Below the pieces are notes generated by a model. The model made no database searches, was not told the DNA's origin, and saw only the letters and a list, made by a program, of their open reading frames with translations. Made by a program: the position numbers and the translations under genes. Below, piece after piece: positions 1-5,425 of a stretch of 7,063 bases of DNA. Source of the DNA: Clostridia bacterium (GTDB lineage Bacteria > Bacillota > Sulfobacillia > SLMV01); the NCBI GenBank assembly GCA_007133365.1, contig SLMV01000074.1:1-7063 (forward strand), in the 5' to 3' direction. Position 1 is the stretch's first letter. Each line of letters begins with the position of its first letter.

Positions 1-307
1 CCAAATCTAATGCTCGGAAGCGTTCCTTCAACCGAGGATCCAATCGCGTTCTCGAGCCGCACTTGGGCTCCTCAGGCTTGATTCGGGAACGGCCATACTA
101 ATCGGTTGATCTGGGCAAACCGATCAACTCACAAAACCTCGCGACCTTCAACCCCTCTTTGGTTCGCAGCGAATCCAGTTCCTCAACGCTCAACGGTTGA
201 GTTTCAAAAGGCGATTCTGCAGTGTCAAATCGGCCAAAGTCGTCTTCATGACCTTTCCTACTCCAATTGACGCTCATGACTGGTAGCACCCGCATGCCTA
301 TGCACAA
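1..307 (-). pseudogene. IS3-family transposase OrfB relic (N-terminal part, in-frame stop, runs off left edge)
   Basis: The minus-strand reading frame contains LKVARFCELIGLPRST, which matches the N-terminal helix-turn-helix region of IS3-type OrfB transposases (pattern '..vaRlCe.LGlpRStYY'). The frame is broken by a TAG at 98-100, exactly where the family has its tyrosine pair. Beyond it the same frame resumes with YGRSRIKPEEPKCGSRTRLD and stays open to the window edge. This fits a single nonsense change in an otherwise continuous transposase. The DDE catalytic domain would lie outside the window. The upstream part (residues MCIGMRV to about FETQ) shows no family match I recognise and may be unrelated sequence, so the true 5' boundary is uncertain. 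The relic abuts the PabA/TrpG relic on the other strand at about 308. The family call is from motif recognition only, and translation through the stop is unlikely. Confidence 0.6.
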
Positions 308-661
308 GGTGTTTCACGGATCACGCACAATGCCCTCTACCATCATCTTCCCGATCCCTTTGCTGCCATCCGTTATTATTCACTGGTTATTGGCGAAGAC
401 ACGCTGCCTGAGGAACCACCGGTGACATTGCAAAATGATCAAAGAGTGATCATCGGCGTGCGTCACCGGTTCTATGCGGAAGGAGCTGTGCAATTTCGCC
501 ATGAATCCATTCTTAAGAAGGTGGAAATGGATCTTTTGAGAAGTTCTTTTCCCGGGCCGGCGATAACCTCTGACAAAGTCAGTCGAAGGGCAGCCCCAAA
601 GATTAATGTCGGATCCGATAACTGCATACCAAGACACCACGGGCTACCGAATGACCATTAA
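287..661 (+). pseudogene. Relic of PabA/TrpG glutamine amidotransferase, C-terminal half
   Basis: The plus-strand frame is open from 287 (after a TAG at 284-286) to the TAA at 659-661. It aligns by eye with the C-terminal half of class I glutamine amidotransferases of the anthranilate / aminodeoxychorismate synthase type: SRITHNALYHHLPDPF, then RYYSLVIGEDTLPEE, then VIIGVRHRFYAEGAVQF, then ESIL...MDLLRS. Intact relatives read RYHSLvi, IMgvRHk.ypveGVQFHPESIL and G..LLrNF. Clear similarity spans about 311-550; the tail after that is unmatched. The nucleophile-elbow half with the catalytic Cys is missing. The catalytic HPE triad motif has become RHE, and RYHSL has become RYYSL. The protein could not be an active amidotransferase. 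The only in-frame start in this part (GTG at 422) lies inside the domain. The piece is therefore read as a gene fragment, perhaps truncated by the adjoining IS. PabA and TrpG cannot be told apart here. Confidence 0.72.
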
Positions 662-1582
662 GTCTTCCAATCGTTCCCAAATTGCTTCTTTGTCGTAGTT
701 CTCGATGGCCCTCAAGAACGCCTCATGGTATAGGTCCTTGGCCTTCTTAAGGTCTTTCCTGTCCTCATCACCGAAGAAATACATATCTGCATACTGAATG
801 TAACTCCAGGGATTGTCCGGGTAGTCCATTACCAAGCGGTCCGATTCGGCTATGGCTGAAGCGAAATCCTCTAAGGCAATGTATGAATCGATAATCGCCC
901 TTCTCATGTTGTGAATAATTAGCTCTGACTCCTCGGGGAAAAGCCGACAAAACTCCTGGCAGTACGCAATTTGCTTATGAAAATAATCTGCATCCTGCAC
1001 ACCAGCAGAATACAGACTGACCTCTAAATCCTGACAGAAATTGCTTATAAAGAAAGCTTCGCGGTACTGCTCGTCAAGATATTCTAGACTTTTGAACTTT
1101 GGCTTGTGCCTCTCCTTTATGGCATCCCACACGTGTAACCACAGATCGCAAGCAGTCTTGGGATTCTTCTCATTGAGGTGTCTGTATCCATCTTCGATCA
1201 ATACCATCATCCGCTCCATGGACATTACGCTCTCAGGAGCCAACCGGTCCCATAAGACTTGTGCTGCGATCGACAAGGGCTCACCGTGCCCAGGGACGAA
1301 TGGAAGCGATTTCAGCCAACGTTGTGCCACTTGTCTTGCCGAGAAAAGTACCGATACATCCCGCAGGAATGACTGCTTTTCAAAGGGGATACCCACTGCG
1401 TGCAAGCTGCTGATGATCTCTTCGGTAGTCAATTGACTCGCCCGGTCGTAGGAGTGGAAGTTTTCGGATAACTGTCTGAAAGCGTCCTCTCGCACACTCT
1501 CTATGGGCCTGTCAATACAGCACAATTTGTACTTCTTTCCACTGTTGCACGGGCATGGATCATTTCTCCCGATCTTCTTCAC
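644..1582 (-). CDS. SEC-C zinc-motif protein with TPR-like C-terminal region, function unknown
   Basis: A 312-residue protein. The N-terminus carries a textbook SEC-C motif, RNDPCPCNSGKKYKLCC (residues 6-22). Its zinc ligands are Cys10, Cys12, Cys21 and Cys22, as at the SecA C-terminus, where the motif binds zinc and SecB or ribosomes. The GTG at 1582-1580 is chosen as start because AAAGGAG lies 8 bases upstream and it places the motif at the very N-terminus. A longer reading up to 1729 would overlap the preceding gene. The rest is helical. Residues about 225-293 (RRAIIDSYIALEDFASAIAE, then a second helix pair ending in YHEAFLRAI) look like one or two TPR units. No signal peptide or membrane segment is visible, so it is probably cytoplasmic. 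It starts 64 bases after the DUF6904-like gene and is probably co-transcribed with it. SEC-C alone does not define a reaction; no enzymatic domain is recognised. Confidence 0.85.
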   Translation of the reverse strand: MKKIGRNDPCPCNSGKKYKLCCIDRPIESVREDAFRQLSENFHSYDRASQLTTEEIISSLHAVGIPFEKQSFLRDVSVLFSARQVAQRWLKSLPFVPGHGEPLSIAAQVLWDRLAPESVMSMERMMVLIEDGYRHLNEKNPKTACDLWLHVWDAIKERHKPKFKSLEYLDEQYREAFFISNFCQDLEVSLYSAGVQDADYFHKQIAYCQEFCRLFPEESELIIHNMRRAIIDSYIALEDFASAIAESDRLVMDYPDNPWSYIQYADMYFFGDEDRKDLKKAKDLYHEAFLRAIENYDKEAIWERLEDLMVIR

Positions 1583-1646
1583 TCGTTTATCTCCTTTCTC
1601 GGTGACTTCACACCTCGACCGTCCGCGACGGCGCCAATGTAGAAGG

Positions 1647-2417
1647 TTACCACTCGAAACAGTTGGGATACTCAATGCCCTCCAACTGGATGTCTCCGGG
1701 TTCACATTGCCATTCTTCTGCCGCAGCATTCACAACGCGAGCTATTTCTTTATGGTCAACGTCTTCCTGAAAACCGACGATTCGCTCCGCCAGAGCGGGT
1801 AGCGCTTGCAATCGCTGCTTTCGGGTCAACGGTATGTAGTCAATGGCAAGAAGGTCAAGATATTGCCCTGCGATATCCCGCATATCGGCCTGGTCACTAC
1901 TCATCGCCTTCATCCAACGGGAAAAAGCCGCATCAGTCAACGTATTACGTACACAGCTTGCAAATTGAGCCTGAAGAAGACGAATCATTGCTATGCTGTC
2001 ATCCCAGATCACTTCGTTTCTCCTCTCGCCTGGGAGAACACCTTTTGTATTCGCATGATCACCACTATGTAGGTCTACCAGTTGGTTTAGCGCAAGCATG
2101 ACAAAAAACATCTCCGGATAAAGATACCGACAGCTATAATAGACGTTGTTCTGAGGGGCGATGAGCGAATGCCACGCCATTATCTCTTCTGTCATCTGGT
2201 TGTCGATCAGTTCTATCTCCCGGTCTCCCTGATACGCATGTCGGATATCATAGCAAAGCCCCAACACGCGGGTCGACATGGGGATGTATTGGTGGTGTCT
2301 TTCAACATAATCACCAATAGTGATCTTATAGAACGCTTCAACAAGGTTATAAAGATCCTCAAAGTCTCCACTGATGATCACTCCGGCTGCGTTTGGTGTA
2401 TTTCTTATGGTAATCAT
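1647..2417 (-). CDS. Uncharacterised protein resembling the DUF6904 family
   Basis: A 256-residue protein starting at ATG 2417-2415, with AAGGGGGG about 7 bases upstream. No signal peptide or transmembrane helix is evident. It opens with a strand-like stretch, ITIRNTPNAAGVIISGDFED (residues 2-21), followed by LYNLVEAFYKI. A central block has TRVLGLCYDIRHAYQGDREI (49-68) and IAPQNNVYYSCRYLYPEMFF (86-105). It ends in an acidic and aromatic tail, IQLEGIEYPNCFEW. From memory this order of blocks resembles the Pfam family DUF6904 of unknown function, but I could not search, so the name is tentative. No catalytic motif is recognised. It precedes the SEC-C gene on the same strand and probably forms a two-gene operon with it. 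Base composition looks less GC-rich than in rph, rdgB and glmL, in keeping with accessory DNA. Confidence 0.8.
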   Translation of the reverse strand: MITIRNTPNAAGVIISGDFEDLYNLVEAFYKITIGDYVERHHQYIPMSTRVLGLCYDIRHAYQGDREIELIDNQMTEEIMAWHSLIAPQNNVYYSCRYLYPEMFFVMLALNQLVDLHSGDHANTKGVLPGERRNEVIWDDSIAMIRLLQAQFASCVRNTLTDAAFSRWMKAMSSDQADMRDIAGQYLDLLAIDYIPLTRKQRLQALPALAERIVGFQEDVDHKEIARVVNAAAEEWQCEPGDIQLEGIEYPNCFEW

Positions 2418-2439
2418 CTACTGCCCCCCTTCGTAGGCA

Positions 2440-2469
2440 AGACTACAAACGCTGGAACAAGAAGGTCAA
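2440..2469 (-). promoter_or_regulatory. Possible weak promoter of the DUF6904-like / SEC-C gene pair
   Basis: On the minus strand TTGACC (2469-2464) is separated by 18 bases from TAGTCT (2445-2440). The -35 element matches five of six consensus bases and the -10 only three of six. The position is sensible, with a start of transcription near 2433 and the start codon at 2417, but the match is weak. Confidence 0.22.
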
Positions 2470-2658
2470 CCCATTCGAGTGTCTATTCTTCTTCTCGCAA
2501 TTCGGTTCACCGTTTCGATTCCTTACGTTATCACGTCTAAAAATATCCGCGTACTTCGTCATATCCAATTACCCTCTACGGCTTACGCAATCCTCATGTT
2601 GAGTCCTGCTACCATAGTCATGTATTCTTGATTCTGGTAGTGGATCCCGATGAGACGG

Positions 2659-2727
2659 CGCTGCCTCCAAGACTACTTTGAGTTTGAACTCCGGACTATA
2701 ACGCTTCCGCCTGCTTGCCAACTGCAC
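2659..2727 (-). pseudogene. IS3-family OrfA relic (N-terminal helix only)
   Basis: The minus-strand frame beginning at GTG 2727-2725 reads SRRKRYSPEFKLKVVLEA. This is the typical beginning of the helix-turn-helix domain of IS3-type OrfA transposase proteins (pattern 'rrrYspEFKakvVlEal'). After residue about 23 the frame continues to a TAA at 2569-2571 without any further resemblance: the expected recognition helix and leucine-zipper part are missing. Only the first 20 or so residues survive, so this is a fragment. It has the same strand as the OrfB relic at 1-307. Whether both came from one element cannot be decided from the window. Confidence 0.6.
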
Positions 2728-2769
2728 CCCTTCCTCTCAGGGGGAGAATATCACTAACCCACCACAATT

Positions 2770-2781
2770 GTTAGCGCTAAC
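2770..2781. promoter_or_regulatory. Perfect 12-base palindrome, LacI-family-operator-like
   Basis: GTTAGCGCTAAC is a perfect palindrome with a central CG, the form typical of operators bound by LacI/GalR-family sugar regulators. No intact target gene starts within several hundred bases on either side, so it may be an orphan operator left by a lost operon, or chance. Confidence 0.25.
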
Positions 2782-2847
2782 TTCCGGTCAAATCCATGGG
2801 CGCAGAACCTAATTTGCTGGTCGACAAAACTGTACCATATCCCAGCA

Positions 2848-2860
2848 TGTATTCAATACA
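2848..2860. repeat. Short palindrome TGTATT-C-AATACA
   Basis: Two 6-base arms around a single central base. It lies in AT-rich sequence between the tRNA terminator and the OrfA relic. It could be a small operator, but no gene is positioned to use it. Confidence 0.2.
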
Positions 2861-2953
2861 AATAAGGTGGACTGGCATCAAAAAACAGGTTTCAAACTCA
2901 GCAGATTCTCACGCGATCCTCGCACTGACCCATTGAAACACCAGATTAAACGC

Positions 2954-2992
2954 CAAGACAAAACCCCCGAATCTCTAAAGAATCAGGGGTTT
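2954..2992 (-). terminator. Rho-independent terminator of the tRNA operon
   Basis: On the minus strand AAACCCC (2992-2986) pairs with GGGGTTT (2967-2961). The inner stem continues with two mismatches around a CTAA-type loop. The stem is followed by the T-rich tail TTTTGTCTT (complement of 2963-2954, sharing its first bases with the stem). It begins 4 bases after the CCA end of tRNA-Lys, which is the expected place for the end of the operon. Confidence 0.85.
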
Positions 2993-2996
2993 ATAG

Positions 2997-3072
2997 TGGT
3001 GGGCCACTTAGGAATCGAACCTAAGACACCCTGATTAAAAGTCAGGTGCTCTGCCAACTGAGCTAGTGGCCC
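2997..3072 (-). tRNA. tRNA-Lys(UUU), CCA encoded
   Basis: A complete 76-base cloverleaf on the minus strand. The acceptor stem is GGGCCAC/GTGGCCC, the discriminator is A, and CCA is encoded (2997-2999). The anticodon loop CTTTTAA gives UUU, and the T loop is TTCGATT. It is the last gene of the seven-tRNA operon, directly before the terminator. Confidence 0.97.
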
Positions 3073-3087
3073 ATATTCAATTATCTG

Positions 3088-3158
3088 CTGGGGCGCCAGG
3101 ATTCGAACCTGGGATGACGGCTCCAAAGGCCGTTGCCTTACCGCTTGGCCACACCCCA
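3088..3158 (-). tRNA. tRNA-Gln(UUG), CCA not encoded
   Basis: A 71-base cloverleaf on the minus strand. The acceptor is TGGGGTG/CGCCCCA with one G-U pair, and the discriminator is G. The anticodon loop CTTTGGA gives UUG, and the T arm is CCAGG-TTCGAAT-CCTGG. After the discriminator comes CAG rather than CCA, so the CCA end must be added by tRNA nucleotidyltransferase. Confidence 0.96.
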
Positions 3159-3171
3159 ATTTTAGTCTCTG

Positions 3172-3245
3172 TGCGCCCAGGAGGATTTGAACCCCCGACA
3201 CTCGGATCCGAAGTCCGATGCTCTATCCAGCTGAGCTATGAGCGC
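3172..3245 (-). tRNA. tRNA-Arg(UCG), CCA not encoded
   Basis: A 74-base cloverleaf on the minus strand. The acceptor is GCGCTCA/TGGGCGC and the discriminator is A. The anticodon stem TCGGA/TCCGA encloses loop CTTCGGA, giving UCG for CGN codons. The discriminator is followed by CAG, so CCA is not encoded. It is one of two arginine tRNAs in the operon. Confidence 0.95.
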
Positions 3246-3257
3246 AAATCCAACCTG

Positions 3258-3332
3258 GGTGGCTGAGGGGTTTTGAACCCCCGACCTCCAGGGCCACAAC
3301 CTGGCGCTCTAACCGACTGAGCTACAGCCACC
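3258..3332 (-). tRNA. tRNA-His(GUG), CCA not encoded
   Basis: A cloverleaf on the minus strand with acceptor GTGGCTG/CAGCCAC, the His-specific extra G-1 (base 3332) and discriminator C (3258) facing it. The anticodon loop TTGTGGC gives GUG. The genomic sequence after the discriminator is CAG, not CCA. Confidence 0.96.
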
Positions 3333-3347
3333 ATATAACAGACGACC

Positions 3348-3425
3348 TGGCGCGCCCGGGAGGATTTGAACCTCCGACCACCTGATTAGAAGTCAGATGC
3401 TCTATCCGGGCTGAGCTACGGGCGC
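3348..3425 (-). tRNA. tRNA-Arg(UCU), CCA encoded
   Basis: A 78-base cloverleaf on the minus strand. The acceptor is GCGCCCG/CGGGCGC, the discriminator is G, and CCA is encoded (3348-3350). The anticodon loop CTTCTAA gives UCU for AGA/AGG codons. The D loop is slightly long. Confidence 0.96.
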
Positions 3426-3430
3426 CTCTG

Positions 3431-3501
3431 AGCGGGAGACGGGGATCGAACCCGCGTAGTCGGCTTGGAAGGCCGAGGCTCTACCACTGAGCTACTCCCG
3501 C
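3431..3501 (-). tRNA. tRNA-Gly(UCC), CCA not encoded
   Basis: A 71-base cloverleaf on the minus strand. The acceptor is GCGGGAG/CTCCCGC and the discriminator is T. The anticodon loop CTTCCAA gives UCC, and the T loop is TTCGATC. The discriminator is followed by CAG. Only five bases separate it from the 5' end of the next tRNA (Arg-UCU). Confidence 0.96.
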
Positions 3502-3510
3502 AATCAAAAC

Positions 3511-3588
3511 TGGTCGGAGCGGCCAGATTCGAACTGGCGACTTCCTGCTCCCAAAGCAGGCGCGCTAACCAAACTGCGCTACGCTCCG
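3511..3588 (-). tRNA. tRNA-Pro(UGG), CCA encoded
   Basis: A 78-base cloverleaf on the minus strand. The acceptor is CGGAGCG/CGCTCCG, the discriminator is A, and CCA is encoded (3511-3513). The anticodon loop TTTGGGA gives UGG. It is the first gene of the operon, starting about 16 bases after the predicted transcription start. Confidence 0.97.
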
Positions 3589-3610
3589 CGACATCTATTA
3601 GCGATTCCCT

Positions 3611-3639
3611 AGTATAATTGATGCGCCTCCAAGTGTCAA
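3611..3639 (-). promoter_or_regulatory. Strong sigma-A promoter of the tRNA operon
   Basis: On the minus strand the -35 element is TTGACA (3639-3634, six of six). The spacer is exactly 17 bases, and the -10 element is TATACT (3616-3611, five of six). Transcription should begin near 3604, just ahead of tRNA-Pro. The promoter sits 22 bases beyond the rdgB stop codon. No terminator lies between them, so read-through from rph-rdgB into the tRNAs is possible. Confidence 0.92.
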
Positions 3640-3661
3640 CGCTTATGCCATCGATGCCCGT

Positions 3662-4336
3662 CTATCCATCCGACCCAAAAAGCAAAGCCAACTGATCCAC
3701 CATTTTCCGAAAAGCAATGCCTCGGTGACTAATGCGATTCTTCTCTTCTAATGACATCTCGGCGAAAGTTTTTCCGAGGGGCGGATAATAGAACAAAGGG
3801 TCATAGCCAAATCCACCGGTACCGCGTGGAGATTCGAGGATATACCCTTTCGCTTCCGCCTCGACAGCCCACATCCAGAGTCCTTCCGGTGCTTCCCACC
3901 AGCCGGCACTTGCCATTTCATCAAAACGTTCAGGGTCAAGTCGTTCCTCATCAACTGCCAACACACACGCGCAGATGAATTTTGCATCACGCTGCTCAAT
4001 TCCCGCTAGGCGGTCCAATAATTGTTGATTGTTTTCTTCGTCTGTCGCCGCATCACCGGCATAACGTGCGGACAAGACACCCGGCTCACCATCCAAGGCC
4101 GATACCATTAAGCCCGAGTCATCCGCACAGGCTAAACGTCCAGTATGAACCGCGGTTGCGTGTGCCTTAAGTCCCGCATTCGCGAGAAACGAATCGCCCG
4201 TCTCGGGTATTTCAGGCATCGCCGGGAAATCATCAAGACTTTGCAACTCAACGCTGATTTGATCTCCGATAATTCGCCTTAACTCTCGAATTTTTCCGGC
4301 GTTACGGGTAGCCATCACCAGTTTGCGTTCACTCAT
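3662..4336 (-). CDS. rdgB: XTP/dITP diphosphatase (non-canonical purine NTP pyrophosphatase, RdgB/HAM1)
   Basis: Hydrolyses dITP, XTP and ITP to monophosphates plus pyrophosphate, keeping deaminated purines out of DNA and RNA; a cytoplasmic, Mg-dependent dimer in known members. The 224 residues show the family motifs in order: the NTP-binding ATRNAGKIREL (9-19), the catalytic ADDSGL (71-76), EPGVLSARYAG (84-94), GGFGYDP (174-180), FAEMS..EKN (191-200) and the purine-gripping SHRG (203-206). It is longer than the usual roughly 200 residues. The extra length lies between ICACVLAV (121-128) and ESPRGTGG, an acidic and Trp-rich segment including GWWEAP (145-150). The ATG at 4336-4334 overlaps the rph stop by 8 bases (ATGAGTGA), and there is no strong ribosome binding site of its own, which suggests translational coupling. 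The rph-rdgB pairing is common in Firmicutes. Confidence 0.96.
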   Translation of the reverse strand: MSERKLVMATRNAGKIRELRRIIGDQISVELQSLDDFPAMPEIPETGDSFLANAGLKAHATAVHTGRLACADDSGLMVSALDGEPGVLSARYAGDAATDEENNQQLLDRLAGIEQRDAKFICACVLAVDEERLDPERFDEMASAGWWEAPEGLWMWAVEAEAKGYILESPRGTGGFGYDPLFYYPPLGKTFAEMSLEEKNRISHRGIAFRKMVDQLALLFGSDG

Positions 4337-5159
4337 TGTTTTCCAAACCCTCTCGAAATGCTCTTAACTCGGCAAAGTTCATTCCTTCCTCCAACCGGGC
4401 AATACCAGCACGCACTTCATCCCACACATTTCCCAGACAATCTCGTTGGATCCGGGTAATTTCTTTCAAGCCCCCGTAAGCATGGTCCATCATCGCCTGC
4501 AATTGGGCCGGGGAAAACGGGTGGCTTTCGGCACCACCTTGAACCTCAATCAAGTGCCCCGTTCCAGTGCCGATCACATTCATGTCAACTTGGGCGCGAG
4601 AATCCTCCTCATAAGGAAGGTCTAAAAGGGCCACTCCGTCAACAATCCCACAACTGACTGCGGCCAGCGTATTGTTCAACGGCAGATATCGCAAGTGATC
4701 GCGCCGCATCAAAAAATACAGCGCGTCGACCATCGCGACGAAGGCCCCGGTCAGAGCAGCCGTTCGTGTTCCACCATCTGCCTGGATCACATCACAATCC
4801 ACCCACATGGTGTTCTCGCCCAGGCCATCCAACTCCACCACGGCCCGCAAGCAACGCCCAATGAGACGTTGAATCTCCACGGTCCGGCCTCCTTGTTTTC
4901 CAAGCTGCACCTCCCGGATGTTCCGGTTTTGAGTTGCCCGGGGTAACATCGAATATTCGGCAGTAATCCAACCCTGCCCACTGCCTCGAAGCCATCGGGG
5001 AACACCCGTTTGGGCGCTAACGTTCACGATGACCTTGGTCTCACCCCATTCGATCAGAACCGAACCTTCTGGATATTTTAAATAATGTCGTTCAATTTGG
5101 ATGGGACGCAACTCATTCGGTTTGCGTCCATCGCCTCGGCGCTCTATTTCGTCTGACAC
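4329..5159 (-). CDS. rph: Ribonuclease PH
   Basis: Phosphorolytic 3'-to-5' exoribonuclease that trims the 3' trailers of tRNA precursors, releasing nucleoside diphosphates; hexameric and cytoplasmic in known members. The 276 residues match along their length: ELRPIQIERHYL (16-27), GSVLIEWGETKVIV (32-45), GWITAEYSMLPRAT (63-76), GRTVEIQRLIGR (91-102, with Arg92 at the phosphate-binding position), DCDVIQADGGTRTA (121-134) and the Asp-rich LDLPYEEDSRAQVDMN (179-194). The GTG at 5159-5157 is chosen as start: AAGGAG precedes it by about 6 bases, and it gives the usual family N-terminus. A longer reading to 5201 would use an ATG inside the leader without support. The C-terminal tail after about residue 245 (charged, helical) is longer than in most members. 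It overlaps rdgB by 8 bases. Its tRNA-processing role fits the four CCA-less tRNAs just downstream. Confidence 0.96.
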   Translation of the reverse strand: MSDEIERRGDGRKPNELRPIQIERHYLKYPEGSVLIEWGETKVIVNVSAQTGVPRWLRGSGQGWITAEYSMLPRATQNRNIREVQLGKQGGRTVEIQRLIGRCLRAVVELDGLGENTMWVDCDVIQADGGTRTAALTGAFVAMVDALYFLMRRDHLRYLPLNNTLAAVSCGIVDGVALLDLPYEEDSRAQVDMNVIGTGTGHLIEVQGGAESHPFSPAQLQAMMDHAYGGLKEITRIQRDCLGNVWDEVRAGIARLEEGMNFAELRAFREGLENNE

Positions 5160-5178
5160 ACCAAGCTCCTTCCCAACG

Positions 5179-5213
5179 ATTGATAAGCCCCCTAACCACA
5201 ACCGACTATCAAT
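5179..5213. repeat. Inverted repeat in the rph leader
   Basis: ATTGATA (5179-5185) and TATCAAT (5207-5213) are perfect inverted copies separated by 21 bases, ending 19 bases before the rph GTG and just outside its ribosome binding site. It might form a weak leader hairpin or mark an operator. The long loop makes either uncertain. Confidence 0.25.
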
Positions 5214-5316
5214 TCGCGTCGTGGTACACCTTCAAAGCATCCTGCTGGTTTAAACCGTCTCCCTCCGCACCCAAAACGGATGCAAGGTTCAACGATCCAT
5301 GTTGTCCTATTTCTTT

Positions 5317-5344
5317 ATTCTATCATCTCAGGAATCACTTCCAA
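5317..5344 (-). promoter_or_regulatory. Possible promoter for rph-rdgB
   Basis: On the minus strand TTGGAA (5344-5339, four of six) is followed by a 16-base spacer and TAGAAT (5322-5317, five of six). If used it gives a 5' leader of about 150 bases before the rph start codon. Confidence 0.35.
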
Positions 5345-5425
5345 CCGAAAGGTAACCCCACCCACTTCCGTTCTTTTTGAACCGGCTCCGTCCAATCATC
5401 AGCGGGCGATGATGTAATCGGTTAT

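Larger units (their letters stand above)
2418..2953. other. Intergenic stretch between the tRNA terminator and the two-gene cassette
   Basis: About 540 bases without an intact gene. I can identify a possible promoter (2440-2469), a relic of an IS3-type OrfA (2659-2727), a 12-base perfect palindrome (2770-2781) and a 13-base palindrome (2848-2860). Short open frames exist on both strands (for example plus strand about 2430-2600), but none resembles a known family, and they have no good ribosome binding site. The stretch reads as decayed DNA downstream of a tRNA operon. Confidence 0.6.
5160..5425 (-). other. Leader region between glmL and rph
   Basis: The 266 bases hold a possible promoter (5317-5344), an inverted repeat (5179-5213) and an imperfect hairpin ATCATCA/CGATGAT (5395-5413). 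The hairpin lies just after the glmL stop and lacks a T run, so it is at best a weak terminator. A short frame from TTG 5292 to TGA 5209 encodes 27 residues ending in KVYHDAN. It has no good ribosome binding site and no family resemblance, so it is not called as a gene. Confidence 0.5.

Noticed and set aside
380..640. 86-codon minus-strand open frame opposite the PabA/TrpG relic
   Set aside because: The plus-strand translation shows family similarity; the minus-strand one shows none.
1041..1436. 131-codon plus-strand open frame opposite the SEC-C gene
   Set aside because: It mirrors the SEC-C gene, has no recognisable domain, and the minus-strand protein carries a clear motif and ribosome binding site.
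1583..1729. N-terminal extension of the SEC-C protein to the ATG at 1729
   Set aside because: It would overlap the upstream gene by over 80 bases and add unrelated residues before a motif that has its own ribosome binding site and GTG.
2513..2527. Possible attachment-site copy of the tRNA-Lys T arm (TTCGATTCCT shared)
   Set aside because: Only ten bases are shared and the copy is in the opposite orientation to tRNA-Lys; no integrase gene is present.
2569..2658. Continuation of the OrfA frame and an alternative frame ending in AGLNMRIA
   Set aside because: Neither continues the OrfA domain nor matches another family I recognise; too short to support.
2983..3266. Open frames on both strands across the tRNA cluster
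   Set aside because: They translate tRNA-Lys, Gln and Arg gene sequence; such frames are a well-known source of spurious proteins.
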